Assembly: GCF_037975245.1 (NCBI RefSeq)
Contig: NC_092579.1
Span: 18,436,678 to 18,500,677, forward strand
Source of the DNA: Apostichopus japonicus
Taxonomy: Eukaryota > Echinodermata > Holothuroidea > Aspidochirotida > Stichopodidae
Reading direction: 5' to 3'
DNA length: 64,000 nucleotides
Positions within the stretch are counted from its first letter, which is position 1. Each line of letters starts with the position of its first letter. The notes below the pieces were generated by a model. That model searched no databases. It was not told the origin of the DNA and saw nothing but the letters and a program-made list of their open reading frames with translations. Of this stretch, positions 1-12,331 are shown in pieces. The translations under genes were made by a program, and so were the position numbers.

Positions 1-2422
1 AGATGTAGTTTAAGAATATCTCATTACGTTCTTCGTTCACGCCTAGACTCGATCTTCTTTCAAGATATGTGTCCTTCACGTTAACTTGAAGCATACCTAC
101 TCTGGCTTCCACTTCAATCTGATCTCTCCATTAACATCATACATAAGTGGCCCATCCAATAAGTCAAGGCCATGCATATGTACATGCATGAATAACGTGA
201 TGCCGCAGTATATATTAAGCAATGTGTCCATATATATTTTCCAAATTATATAGCATATAAGTAATGTTGCTACAACATTATCGACATTCTTAAAAAAAGA
301 GAAATTCATACCTTTAATAACGTGTTTTTACTACGGATTTTAATACCTTCTTGTTCTGAAATTACACATAAAAAGAAAATATTTGAAGTCTATTTGGGGT
401 ATCAAGGCTAACAATGACAACTCCCCCACAAACCACTACCCCCACCACCCCCTCCCCCACCGTCCCCCACGACCATCCCTTCCTGCCCGATTATTTATGT
501 CTTATGTCTTGTGATAATAAATCTGGTATAAAGACAAGTATAGTATTGGGTTAGAAGAATAGAGGTCGTTATTTGGTTACAAATTCATTTGCTGACTTAT
601 CGATTGAAGCTTTAATTCAGAATTTGTCAGTGTTGAAATTTACTTCAATGAAGTTATTAGTAAGTGGTATTTACAAATTGCATGTTTTCCACGCTAAAAA
701 AAAGACCTCTGAGTTATGAAATGTTCAGAATTCGAGTAAAATCATTGATGACTCGGTAATTATTGTTTATTTAGCGTGAAAGAACCGGATGAAGTTGATT
801 AGTTCTAATCATGTCTGTTTTATAAGAAATGTTCGTGGGTCGGTTTGGTGAAATGTTCCCCTATAGTTGGTCACTTCTTTATGTAAACAGGATAATAACA
901 AAGTACGCTCGTACTAAAACTCAAGTTAGTTGAATTAAGAAAGAATAACACAAGAACATCCAACACAATTATAAATGTGTGTATCATCAGATTGGCATAT
1001 CATAGTTATAAAAAAGGGGAAATTGTACGGAAGCACATATGGGACACGCCAATGGGTAATTTTCAATTTTCTGACACGTTACAAATTTAAAGACCACTAG
1101 ATATATGCAAAAGCCGTATTAGGGTAGAATATATGAGTCTAACGTTATGTGAACATAGTAAAACAATTTGCAAAACAGTGGTTGGCCACGAGATACCGTT
1201 CAACAAAGGCAAAATTGTAGTCTTCATTTTATAACCGTCTTATGCCATATATATATTTGACTATTCGTTAATATGAAGTTTTGTAAGCCAAATAAGTTGC
1301 GGTTGATAACTCGAAACGTTTCATCTGACGTATTTGTATTTGCAATTTATTTATTTCTGTTTGGTGGCGGGGGTATTGCCCGAGGAAAAAATTATAAAAA
1401 AGATGGAAATTAAAAAACAAAACAAAAAAACAACGAGAGCAAAGTCAACGCTTCCATCTGGTTTTCATCTTTTATGATATTTTATTACATCCTAGATTTT
1501 GAGAATCCTCAGAGGGATATCCCCTTCCTATATCTTTTGCCATGTAGGTTATATATTTCAAGTATATACTTCTAGGTCTGGTTGGCAACCACTGATAACC
1601 TGTTTTTTTTTTTTTTACATTTTCTCATTTTGAAAATTGTTACTTTTTGTGTATTTTACAAAACTTAGGAAAATATCATAAAACAATCTTGATGTCTTAA
1701 CAGCGGTCATGTATCTTAGTTGGAATGAAGAGTTGTGGAGAAATTAATCAAAACATAAGGAAAAAGCTAACATGTACATCCGTTTATATATAGACATAAA
1801 TGGCTATAACAAAATTCAAGTGCTCTAAAGTGTAGTGTCACGACGTATGGTTCGATTTACAGCTACAACATCCAAAATGAAAGTTCTCCTCTCAATTTGA
1901 ATTGTCTTTGTAATTATTTTACAATTCGCTTAAAATGTGAATTTGAAACAAAGGTTGACGCCTTTTTTTTTAATAAACACAAAGTGAAACGTAAATCATC
2001 AATCTGATTCACATTATTATTAATATTCCAAATGCTGAGATATTTAAATAGATGAAGAAAAAATTATTTTATGTGCAAAAAAACCTGCAGTGCCCATTAC
2101 TTGTTGAGAATTTGAAAATTCACTTTTCTCGTGAATAAAATCACTTGAAAACATATCCATAATGTTGCAGAAAATTCAATCTATAGACAACCAATATAGA
2201 AAAACCTCCTTGAACCCCTAACAGACAGGTCAAAATTGAACGAGTAGAGGAAAGTATGATGAAGAATGTTGGTGAGGAAATTTTGGAAAATTCCGACACA
2301 GTTAATTTATTGGTGTAGAAATATTGCAACCTCTTATAATGGCTTTTACAAAACTTGGTTGAAGGAACAGAAAAATAGGAGATATTTCCGATATCAGGTA
2401 TATCGAAACCGAACACTTCACT
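1..2422. other. No gene seen
   Basis: AT-rich, with short homopolymer runs and a C-rich patch at 421-475. No splice-bounded or start-bounded coding signal and no recognisable element. Confidence 0.6.
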
Positions 2423-2584
2423 CATAGGCGTAGGTCCCGTAGGAGGCGGGATGTAATGACCGATCTTGCCTATATGATATTGGCATCGACATGTTGAATG
2501 CGCGCTTAGCGCGCGAAAAATTTTGGCTTTTTTTTCGGGCAAGTCATTACAGCCCCCAAATTCAATCTGGCTCCTACGCCTTTG
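2423..2584. mobile_element. Small foldback MITE, hAT-like ends
   Basis: The left end CATAGGCGTAGG and right end CCTACGCCTTTG are inverted repeats. The inversion continues imperfectly inwards, where TGTAATGACCGATCTTGCC pairs with GGCAAGTCATTACA, giving arms of about 45 bases. Flanks ACTTCACT and ACTACACA agree at 6 of 8 positions, compatible with an old 8-bp hAT target duplication. A perfect GCGCGC-TTA-GCGCGC hairpin lies in the centre. Confidence 0.6.
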
Positions 2585-2736
2585 ACTACACACATTGACA
2601 GTTTTTGAGGCTGTACATCGTGGAACATGCATTTCAATGCTCATTGATATGATGTTATATCTGCTCTTTGCTTTACAAATTCGAACAGGCGTGTAGCGAG
2701 TAATTGCCAAGGGAGGGCGAAGCCTGTAGGCAAACT

Positions 2737-2850
2737 ATCTAAGCGAAGCGCCACCATGAGTTGGCGCGAAGCGTACAAGAAAAATTTTGGCCGAAAATGC
2801 CTCCCAGATCGCTGGAAATGACACTTCCCAGGCCTTGTAAGTTGCATCTA
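2737..2850 (+). repeat. Interspersed repeat shared with 5258-5370
   Basis: ACTATCTAAGCG[A/T]AGCGCC and the following bases up to TACAAGAAAA match the interior of the nested element at 5205-6048 almost base for base, and similarity fades around CTTCCCAGG. It is a second, separate copy of that family's internal sequence; its ends were not located. Confidence 0.7.
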
Positions 2851-3117
2851 AGCATTGTCTATTTTGAAATTACTAGCGATGTCATAAAGAAAATTTGCTC
2901 GGGGGGGGGGCGGTCGCCCCCTTCCCGAAATGCGTTATGTTCCCCGACGACTCGGTCGAGTTCAAGTACATTAGTGAGAGAGGAAAATCGGAAACGTCAA
3001 AATGGAGTTGTCGGGGTAAGGGGTAGGGTGAGGCGCACACCCCCTCCGTAATCCTTGATCTGTCACTGGCTACCCTGTGTATATAATAGGGATCTTTCTC
3101 TTCCCGAGGTCTTGGCT

Positions 3118-3247
3118 ATCTTCTACTCCCTCCTTTTCTCCTTTTTCTCTCTTTTTTCTTTTTCTTTTCCCTTCCTTCCTCTCCTCCTTTTCTTTTTTCC
3201 CCTCCTTTTCCCTTTTTTCTTCTCTTTTTTTTCTCTCCTCTTTTCCT
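3118..3247. repeat. Homopyrimidine/homopurine tract
   Basis: About 130 bases almost purely C and T on the plus strand, ending at the G/C-rich hairpin of the MITE terminus next to it. Such mirror-like tracts can form triplex DNA. Confidence 0.8.
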
Positions 3248-3294
3248 TACCCGGGGGGCGCGCGCCCCCAACGCCCCCCCCTGGATACGCACCT
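3248..3294 (+). mobile_element. Solo right end of the CAGGGGCGTATCCAGG MITE family
   Basis: GGGGGGCGCGCGCC, then a C-run, then CCTGGATACGCACCTG. This matches the terminal 45 bases of the elements at 5069-6403 and 15600-16069. No matching left end was found, so it is a truncated copy. Confidence 0.65.
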
Positions 3295-3526
3295 GACTAC
3301 TATGTTTACTTTTCAGGAAGTCACAAACATCCATTCTTTTACTCATATCACGTATTAGAAGTGTATGGAAGATATTATAATGTCACTTGTCATTCTCACA
3401 CTGAAAATGGATTCAAACAGATATTATTGTACATTCCATTTTTCGTTTACCATTCATGGTCCTTGGTATAACTTGTTATCCCGAGAAGTAATAATCGCAT
3501 ACATTACCTTACAATATTATATACGC

Positions 3527-3808
3527 CAGCGGTCCGCAAACTATTGGACGTGACAAAATCGTGGATCGCGAAAGTATTTTCCTGTGATTGGTGCATGGGA
3601 TCTTTCTAGACGTGGGCAAATTGATCTTTACGGTTTTCCGAGCGTACCGGACGGATATCGATTTAGTTTTTTACATCGAGTTCAAAGTCCAAGATAGCTT
3701 TCATGGATCCGGAACATGGATTCTGAGAGTTGTCTCGATCTGGTGTACCATTGCTCTGTCCTCATTGAATGTCCCGAGCCGTAGGCTTAAATGTTTTTCG
3801 GACCGCTG
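3527..3808. mobile_element. Non-autonomous hAT-like element (282 bp)
   Basis: Terminal inverted repeats CAGCGGTCCGCAAACT (left) and TTTTTCGGACCGCTG (right). The CAGnGGTCCnCAAACT form is typical of hAT termini. The adjoining flanks agree at only 5 of 8 positions, so the target duplication has decayed. No transposase is present; internal open frames are chance. Confidence 0.7.
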
Positions 3809-4061
3809 GTATATCCCTTAGCTATTTTCTGAATCATTAAAATATGTTGGAGGCGATACTGACTGTACGGCTTCCACGTGCATGGAAGGTAATATTTGGT
3901 TGCCCTTGTCGCAATGAAGGGACGATTACACGCTTAAATAGTAACTAATGGCGTATTTGATACCAACATTGACCAGCCATATTCCACTTATCTGGTGAGT
4001 AGATTAACTGGAATAGGGTCGAGCATAACGTTATCAGAACGTCCGTCCAGGCCCCTGCATG

Positions 4062-4114
4062 GATATAGGTACATTTATAATAATGTAAAGGCCGATATAG
4101 GTACATTTATAATG
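4062..4114 (+). repeat. Short direct repeat, 32-bp period
   Basis: GATATAGGTACATTTATAAT occurs at 4062 and again at 4094. Confidence 0.9.
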
Positions 4115-5068
4115 AAAGTGATTCTTATATTTATTTTTTAAATATAACAATGACGGGTTTTTGCAACCATGCTCGCTTTTCACACAAGTCTGGGGTTATA
4201 GGGGTGTAGGTCCGCCCTTCCATTTTCCAACCACACAGATAACTTCAGAAGATCTTAGTAGCATAAACATATCGTTTAGACCTAGTGATATACACGCCGT
4301 GTGTTATAAAGTGCTTATCATTTTACTTGTTTACAATGGTACAACCAATCAGATTTGTGCACCCTGCAATGCTTCATCTGTGGTCTAAATATGACTCAGA
4401 ATGCACCACTTGACGTCCAAAATTCCATTTCTTTTCTGAGGTTTAACTTGAATGCTACCAGACCTCTCCCTACATGACAGGAGTCGACTTCAACGACCAC
4501 GGGGCTACATACCACCCAATGCATGGATTCATACGTGACATAAGTTACATAATTCATGAAAACATAATAAAATGCTTCAAGCGACTTTCTGCTTCCGTCA
4601 CCCCGCGATTGGGTCAATGCCTAGAGAGTCGGTGAAACCTTCCGATTCTTATGGAACTTAACGACATTTTGGCAACGTGCACTCGTTTTGTTTACATTTG
4701 CGATTCACTGATGACGTACTCAATCGAACTCCCTTTAATTATTTCGTCTGAAAACTGGAAGGGAATTCAACTATCGATTTTCGTCGACAAGTGTGTCAAA
4801 ACTAGCAGCCCTTGAACTCTACGGAGAGACGCTTCGTTGCAATATCTCCGAAGTGTTTACTTTCTGCGGATGAAGCAAAGTCAACAACATCTGCTTAAAT
4901 GGATTGGTAAAAATATCGAACGATTGTCTAGCTATGGTTTTATTGAATCAACAAATATATATAGTATTGTAATAAATAATAACTTCACCTGCCATCACGA
5001 CGTGGATGAATGTATATTCCAAATGCATTACATTCATGGCTTACTATAACTGCATATATATATATATA

Positions 5069-6403
5069 CAGGGGCGTATCCAGGATTTTCCAATAGGGGG
5101 GGCGCCAGGCATGAATGATCGCCGTCCTGGGGGATGGGTCTAAGGGGAGGGGTGTACAATTTCTGCTTTCAAAGAAGGGCTGAAATGCAAAATGGTGTCA
5201 TATGCATGGGCGGCGATCCGTACTTCCGAGTGGGGGGGGGGATATGACCTTGTTGACTATCTAAGCGTAGCGCCACCATGAGTTGGCGCGAAGCGTACAA
5301 GAAAATTTTGGGATTAGCAAACCCTCTAGATGGCCGGAAACGGCACTTCCCGAGGTTTCCAAGCGGCATATACCCAACTTTAAAATAGGGATGTCATGTC
5401 CGAAATATCTCATAATCAGGATCCAAAATACTTTTTTTTTTTAATTTCGGGTGTTATTTTGGGAAAATTGCCCCTGTCAATCTTGTTTCAGGCGCAACGT
5501 TAGAATGTTCGAGAGCTCTGTTATATTATTCGATGAAGAAAATGGCCTCATGCAGGCTATTATAGGCCTATACACATGCAATACACAATTACACATAGTT
5601 ACATTCCTAGGTACCGATTGCTAGGGCATCCAGGTGAAACGTGTATTAAGCATTACCCTGGTTACATGAGATTCTCAGCTGTTCGAGGGAACATGTACGT
5701 GTGTAGGCCTACTATAGGGCCTATATGAATACTATGAGGGTGCATATATGTACTATATCAATACCGTGCGCGCAATAATACATTTTGTTGTTATAGGGCC
5801 AATGAAGCCTACAGTCAACTATTTTTGCTTTATAAAGACGCTTTATTTGAAAAGATCGCACTGCGTTTATGGTAGGCGAGAAATGAAGCTAAAAAAGAGC
5901 CGTACATTAACGAAGATGCATAAATGTAGGCATGAAAATATTCTTATCCCTGGCATTTGGTGGGGGGGGGGGATATGGTGCATTACATCCCCTCCACCCA
6001 TTTTCATGGGGGGATATATCCCCCCTCCACCCAGGATCGCCGCCCATGGCCATATGTGATCCATTTTTCGACCTTAATAATAAGCAACATTTCCAGTAAA
6101 TATGGACACAAAATGCACAATTTAGTATGGCTGGCATGTCATTTAGTGTTTATAGTGATAATACAAACACAATTACCATCTATGTTTCTAAAACTATTAT
6201 GCCGCCGAACTTCGCCAGAACCTTTTTTAGGCAAACAAAAAATAAAGCATACGGGAGGGGGGGGGGGGTTGAGCGATCACCGACATCTCACATAAAGGTC
6301 GTCATCAATTTTTTTTTTTTTTTTTTGCTAAACTTTTTTTTTTGGTGACGGCCAATAGGGGGGGCGCGCGCCTGTTGCGCCCCCCCCCCTGGATACGCCG
6401 ATG
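5069..6403. mobile_element. hAT-like MITE (host copy) interrupted by a second element
   Basis: Ends CAGGGGCGTATCCAGG at 5069 and CCTGGATACGCCGATG ending at 6403 (two bases diverged from the perfect inverse). Both sides are flanked by (TA)n. Without the insertion at 5205-6048 and one copy of its 8-bp duplication, the element is about 483 bp. It is then collinear, in opposite orientation, with the 470-bp copy at 15600-16069. It has no coding capacity. Confidence 0.88.
5205..6048. mobile_element. Nested 844-bp hAT-like element with 8-bp target duplication
   Basis: Perfect 15-bp terminal inverted repeats CATGGGCGGCGATCC and GGATCGCCGCCCATG. The flanks are GTCATATG (5197-5204) and GCCATATG (6049-6056), one mismatch. 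The uninterrupted target GCCATATG exists in the related element at 15600-16069, on its minus strand. The insertion boundary is therefore defined to the base. Eight-bp duplication and a terminal CA are hAT hallmarks. The interior shares the 2737-2850 repeat and has no transposase frame. Confidence 0.88.
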
Positions 6404-6635
6404 TATATATATATATATATATACATCCTACATATAGCCTATAGCTATATATAACTTTATATAAAATCTGAACTCAAACCCCAGATTTAAATTCTTCTTC
6501 ACATGACGACCTCCTAAACACGGAGAAAAGTACGGGAAACATGAGGTCGACAAACCGGAAAGCAATTCATATGGATCGCAAGCTATACGTATATAGGAAG
6601 TAAACAACGTACGTAAAGCCTTTTCGGAACACTCC

Positions 6636-6872
6636 ATTATCATTTGAAACATCACAGCATTCACGAAAGATATTTAGATTATAAGTCAGAAAGTCAAGCC
6701 GATAATTTGTTCCAAATGATCAGCAAACCGAATTGCCACCCCACCCCAACCCCAAGCCGAACCCCAACCCCCCTAAATCAATTGTCTCGCTGTGATAATT
6801 CATTGCCTAATTTAACACTCTTCATTATTATCATTTGAAACATCAGAGTATCCACGATAGTTATTTTGAATT
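6636..6872 (+). repeat. Pair of diverged direct repeats 191 bp apart
   Basis: ATTATCATTTGAAACATCA followed by a similar ~25 bases occurs at 6636 and at 6827. It may be the remnant of a tandem duplication. Confidence 0.6.
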
Positions 6873-8221
6873 TTTTATTAGAAAATTTTACCGTTGTAGC
6901 ATTTAAGCTGAGATTAACAAACCTCCTACATAATGTACTAATTTGCTATCGCCGTATGTTTTTATATTTGTGTGGTATTGTAAACACTTCAAAACTGGCT
7001 TAAAACACTTTTTGTGTGTGCGTGTTAAGACAACATTTTTACCAATTCTGCCGAGAATTACTTAAATTATAAGATCGTGATTGAAGAAACTAAGACTCCA
7101 TGATAGATATTCTCACATAAATACTAATGGACAGTATCTTTAGCATTTACAAAATCAGATTACATTTTTTTATCCTTGGCCTTTCGTTCATCATGAACTG
7201 ATAAGATGATGGCAAACTTTTACAGCACGTAATACATCGAGGATGGCGTGTTGAAAAAGTTATATGAATTCTAAAGTTACAAGAACATGTTGTGGTTGAG
7301 TATTATTAAACTGTAGAAAAACAATGGATTATAACGTTGATATTAGTAGTCCTCCGCTTGGGTATAACTGACGACTTCAACATTTATTAAGCCTTAAAGG
7401 GGCCCAATCCAGAGGGATTAAGCCTTGCAGAAGTCTTCAGTCTCGTGTGTGAATTAGAAATATTAAACCTGTGATAATATCCAAAAATGGATATTGTGAG
7501 TAAGAAATTTCTTAGCCAAGTGGGGATGGGTTTTTTCTTGTTTTTTTGTTTTTTTTTTAAAGTTGGCATCGCTCTCTCGCATAGACCAATGATAATGCTT
7601 AGATTTTTTTCCTCTTAAACACCATACGACAGACATCTGTCAAACGTCATCAAAAAGAAAAGTGAAGAAGCAGAAATTGACAGATTAAATGGGAAAGCAA
7701 TTATGAAAGAGATTTTTGTCGTGATATTCAAAAGAAGGATATATAGATATGACAAACCAAGACATACTACGGAAATAATTCACCGAAGAAAAAAACAAAA
7801 ACGGATGCAAGGTTTTCAAATAGACATCATTTTAAAATGCAAATTACGCAAACAGATGAAAACCATATTTTATGGCAATATTCACTTCGTCTGAAAGGGA
7901 GGATCGTTTAAAACATGCATGGTGCAAAGATGAATGTTAAATTCAATGAGGAATATTAAAATTAGATATTAAAAACTAATAATAATAATGGTTGTTTAAA
8001 AGAAATGGGGCCGGAAGTTTCGTTCCATATAGCAGGATCTTCTGCAGCGACTGAATAAATGATAAAACGGAATTGATATATTGCCTTCAACCATTTACTT
8101 TGGAATTATTGCTGCCAAGTTATGGAAAACTAATTTAACAAAACTTTGGCATTTCGGTCTACAAATTATGTCTATATATCTCTTATTACTAGGTAAGGTT
8201 TCCACTCCTACGGCCATTTGA
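6873..8221. other. No gene seen; possible LINE upstream sequence
   Basis: AT-rich. The part from about 7600 may be an unrecognisable continuation of the decayed LINE that becomes legible at 8222. Confidence 0.4.
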
Positions 8222-8643
8222 AGATGGGATCAATATTATGATAATATTACTTTCAACTGTAAAATCTATTCTTATGTTACCGTTTAGCGCTGTTCGGGAG
8301 TCCAATGTTCAGTACTTTCAATTCCGTATTATTCATAGACTTTTAGGTGTAAGCGACTATTTATTTCGCAAAAATGTTAAACATTCGCCTCTTTATTCAG
8401 TTAAACAGTTTTGATGGTCCCCTCATGTATAGAATTTTTGGAAAGAGATATTTGAGAAACGTTTATGAGATGAATGTAAAACCTGTAATTTTCGGTTAAA
8501 CTGAAAACGGTCGTAATCATATTTTTTTATGTTATATGCGAAGTATTATATCTTTATGAGTAAGAACAACGAGTCAAAGCCGGATCCAACGATTTCCTGT
8601 TATAAATTTAAATTTCTTGAGGTTGTTAAGAAAGAACATTAAA
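8222..8643 (+). pseudogene. Decayed LINE ORF2 C-terminus (L1/Tx1-like)
   Basis: Three collinear plus-strand pieces in different frames carry the post-reverse-transcriptase region of L1/Tx1-type LINEs. First RWDQYYDNITFN, then FQFRIIHRLLGVSDYLF (8313-8370 region), then after frameshifts and stops YAKYYIFMSKNNESKPDP with the terminal FLEVVKKEH and a stop near 8643. The 'QxRxLHRxL' block and the terminal 'AKYYI...SK' block are recognised from this clade. Several stops and frameshifts make it a dead fragment; the reverse-transcriptase core was not found upstream. Confidence 0.65.
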
Positions 8644-8853
8644 GGTGGGATCGCTCGTAATTTCCTCGTAAATTCTGTCCTTCACACCACCCGATTCAAA
8701 AATAATATCAATACTACCCTCTACCGGTTCGTCGCTGTTGTCTCGTAATTTCTCAGCAATCCAGTATTTACGGCTAGTAAGCAATAAACGGGTTCGGTTA
8801 CTTGAACGGTGGCCTTGGCGAAATTCCTGCATAGTTTCTTGTCTGTGGCAGTA

Positions 8854-8881
8854 CAGGGAGTTGTTATGGAACAACTCCCTG
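8854..8881. repeat. Micro-hairpin element, copy 1
   Basis: Perfect palindrome with 12-base arms CAGGGAGTTGTT and AACAACTCCCTG around ATGG. Flanks GGCAGTA and GTCAGTA agree at 6 of 7. It shares its ends with hairpins at 9031 and 18418. Confidence 0.8.
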
Positions 8882-9030
8882 GTCAGTAGTATGCGGTATT
8901 ACGCCGCGTTTTCGTGTGTGTTGTGTGATACAAAACTCTGTGCTTTGTTTTACGTTCAGAACTTTTCACAACTAATGGGCTGTACAGTATAGGTTACGGT
9001 CGAGCTTTGCATCAGGCGTAATAGTTCGAC

Positions 9031-9066
9031 CAGGGCGCTGCTACTCTAGGCTCTAGCAGCTCCCTG
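9031..9066. repeat. Micro-hairpin element, copy 2
   Basis: Arms CAGGGCGCTGCTA and TAGCAGCTCCCTG (one mismatch) around a 10-base loop. No flank duplication is evident. Confidence 0.8.
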
Positions 9067-10360
9067 CTTTTACTCTTTTAGGCCTACATGGTGAGCAGTC
9101 GACGTCAAGAAACAGCTCAAAAAACTATAGTTATGAACTTTATGTCTGATTTACGCTGACTGGTGTCACAAAAAGACAAACGCGAATGAGTGAAAAATAC
9201 GACTGAAGTGATTACAAAATTGGGTATCAAACGTAAAGTCAAGTCCGTCATGTGTGAACAATTGGTATTTCAGCCAATATTGGTATTAATTATACATAAA
9301 CAGAGTCACAGCTTACATTGTATTTTATATATAAATTTTAGTTATATATCAGGAGGGTAAGACAAAGCATTTTATGTCATATACCATATATAGATAAATA
9401 TGTATATTTAATTATTTTTGGACTCCTGGCAACGGGCCCTTTAGGCGATCACAGAGCACTTGCCCTAGCTGCACCCCGTCCTCCTAACCGGTGCACGTAA
9501 ACCCTGTCCTTGCACCCCTTGACCCGAATTAAAAAATAACGAAACTTGAACGGAAAAGGGAAGGAAAATACGTTGCCATAAGGGGCGGCTCCACCCTCTT
9601 TAGAAAGGATTGGCAAAAAGGGTATAAGTACATGAACAATAAACTAATAGTTATTTCCATTGAAAAGTGTCTCGCTGAGCATCGGCCGTCAAAGCAAAAA
9701 ACTTTTTTTCCTAAATCACGTCAGTGTATTGCTTTCCAGCGTACTGTACTCCCAGAATTGACTCTCCTGCTTCTTGTTCCGAACAGCTCCCAACGAAATG
9801 CCAAAAAGTCGGCAACGGGGTTGGGGTGGGTTACCCAGCTCCACCATGGGGCACCTCATCTCGACTGACTCGAATTACAACTCGAAACTTTAACTGAAAT
9901 TGGATTGAATTAAAAAAAATATATACTAGCTGTCTGCATGGATCATACTTATCTATACTATTGTGTGACCATATAGGCTCTATATAGTCAACCAGGAGAG
10001 ACTGGGGCAAGCTTTTTTTCTTGCCACAGAAAATTAAACATTGCCCGGAAGTTCCTAGCATGATTAATTCATTTCAAACTTCGACGGCAATGAAGGACAA
10101 AGAGAACCATATAGGCCTATGCCTGACTATAAGATCATTGAACCATCAGGAACAACTCCGAATAATCTTCCATTTGCCGATTCATTACACTGGGAATAAG
10201 GGGTGGGGGTGGGGCTTTCCATTTGATCCGCAAGTATATTGAATGGTCACCACAACAAGGGTGTATAGCTTGGGACTAGCACGGGGAGACTTGTCAACCT
10301 TGTGAACTTTTTTGGGGGTGAGATGCGGGGGGGGGGGAGTTGGCAAACTAAAACATACAG

Positions 10361-10520
10361 GGTAAACAGAGGGGAGGAAAGAGGTCAAAAAAGAAAGAGT
10401 GAAAGACAGATGAAGGGATGGAGGAAGAAAGTAAAGAAAATGTGGAGATGGAGGCTAGGGGTAGAGATAGATATGATATGAAAGTACAGAGAAAAAAAAA
10501 CCAAGAGCAGAAAAATGGAG
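10361..10520 (+). repeat. Purine-rich tract
   Basis: About 160 bases dominated by A and G (GAGGAAAG and GGAGATGGAGG types), with no exact period. Confidence 0.7.
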
Positions 10521-11183
10521 ATCACTGGGATACTGTCAAATACACAAGAAGAATATACAATCTAAATACTGGAATTAAATAATGCACAACATAAATACAG
10601 CTTTATGACATCAACAAATCAAAGGGGAAAGATATAATGTTTCAAGGATGCTGGAAAATAAGACACAACAGAAGATGGTTATGGTTTCTGATCTATTAGG
10701 CTTCTTCTCTCTACTGCTACCAGGATGTAAGAGACCACAGTGACTCGCACAACTCTTTAAGTTGTGATGACCTCTGACCCTTACTATGCCTAACTGTTAT
10801 CTTGCCAGGAAATAAATACACCAGTGCATGAGAGGAGGTGAGAGACAGGACTGATTGATCGTGTCGATAGGGGTACATGTGATTCAAGAAGATAGATGTA
10901 AAGATTAGCATCGTTTGGACACTTCAAATGGGACCCCCTCCCCACCCCCCCACACCCTCCCCCACGTTCAAATCATATCCCCTCCTGGCAACGGAAATGA
11001 ACACCAGTATAAATAAACCGATACAGATATTTATACACACTGTGCGTGTAGGCCTATATACAATAATATAAAGCTGGCCATTCTCTGCTTGTTACTCCTT
11101 GATTGAATTTCCCCAACCTTGCCCACCTTGACTTAGAGGGTGGCCAAGCTCCTGATTTACAGTCATAGCTACTATCGAACAAA

Positions 11184-11480
11184 ATGGACGAAAGCAATTT
11201 ATCTCAATCTGGTGATGCAGATGTATCATTAGCTGCTAATCCAACGTTTGTGAATGTCGCACAACCTGTCAACAAAAGTCTGGGAAAAGTGCTTGCCCCT
11301 GCCATATGTATGATCTCTTTTGTTCAGGATCATGTAAATGTGTATTCGTATAGTCTGAGGTTTCTCTCCCATGCTGCTCCATATCTAATCCTACTGGTGA
11401 CATTGGACAGAACATTGGCAGATGGCTTCTTGAGAGGTGTTGAAGTAACTGGATCAGGAGTATCTGTAGAGATTACATAA
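11184..11480 (+). CDS. Hypothetical 98-residue frame
   Basis: Open frame from an ATG in good context (A at -3, G at +4) to a TAA. The N-terminal half is acidic and polar (MDESNLSQSGDADVSLAANP), the rest hydrophobic. No family recognised and no clear splice donor. It lies just before a decayed Penelope-like fragment on the same strand and may be part of an old repeat rather than a gene. Confidence 0.22.
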   Translation: MDESNLSQSGDADVSLAANPTFVNVAQPVNKSLGKVLAPAICMISFVQDHVNVYSYSLRFLSHAAPYLILLVTLDRTLADGFLRGVEVTGSGVSVEIT

Positions 11481-11640
11481 AACAATAGTTACTAGATTGC
11501 AAGTATCCTGCTATAGCTTCTATGGCTGTGACTAAAAATATACAGTACCTTTTGTTTAGAACTTATCACACTTATGCAGCACTGGAAACTGATATTTCAA
11601 TTTAAATGGTGTCATTGAGTTTAGAGGACATTGAAGTTAC

Positions 11641-11790
11641 AAGTATGTTGGTGAAACCAAGACCACCCTCAAGAAGCAGTTCTAGTCACAAGTCAATACC
11701 ATGAAAATGGAGACTCCAGTAGGGGAACACTTTCAGCTCCCCAATCATACCATTAAAGACATGTCCCAACAGGTAACTAACTTCGTAGAC
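11641..11790 (+). pseudogene. Penelope-like GIY-YIG remnant 1
   Basis: The plus strand reads KYVGETKTTLKKQF, stop, then TPVGEHFQLPNHTIKDMS. This is the signature of the GIY-YIG-type endonuclease domain at the C-terminus of Penelope-like retroelements (YVGET..TL..RF and TPVG.HFN.PGHS blocks). The in-frame stop and lack of a leading frame show it is dead. A second remnant is at 38660-39010. Confidence 0.65.
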
Positions 11791-12331
11791 TAACCATCTC
11801 AGACACAGTACACCACAGCAGAGATAGAGAGAGTGGACGGAGTGCCCTAGCACCATTCAACTGAATGGGCTCAATATACAGGAAGGACATGACTAACTTT
11901 ATCCTGCTCCATCTCTGTATTCTGCTATAGTTTATTTGCCCTCTCTCCTTACTTAATCCTCGCTTTGTACTCCACAGTTTATCTAAATACCTCTGCTTTC
12001 ACTGACTCCTTTTGTTCAATACACCATTAACTTCTTTCTTTGTGTTCACCATGTCCTCTCTGTTCCAGGCTCTATTGTGTCTCTTTAATTTACTGTTACT
12101 AGTCAGTTTGCCTCTAAAGAAGATCCTGATAATATCAGGCCCACTTACTTTTATAAATTCTCATACACATGTATGCTTTTTAGTGGATGAGCAATATGCT
12201 ACCATCTTTTCTTTTCTTTTGGAATTTAATGAGAATGAAATTGTATTATTTTTCTGATCACACCAGATCAGATAAGATTAGCACTGCTCTTCCAGTCTGT
12301 AATTCATGCAAGGATAAACATATAAATTTAC

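Noticed and set aside
2141-2710. 189-codon minus-strand open frame
   Set aside because: Runs through the foldback MITE at 2423-2584 and shows no domain; chance frame in repeat sequence.
3055-3471. 138-codon frame rich in F, L, S and P
   Set aside because: Produced by the homopyrimidine tract at 3118-3247.
8626-8874. Minus-strand frame ending SGGVKDRIYEEITSDP
   Set aside because: Protein-like in places, but it overlaps the LINE end and the micro-hairpin at 8854, and no family or splice signal supports it.
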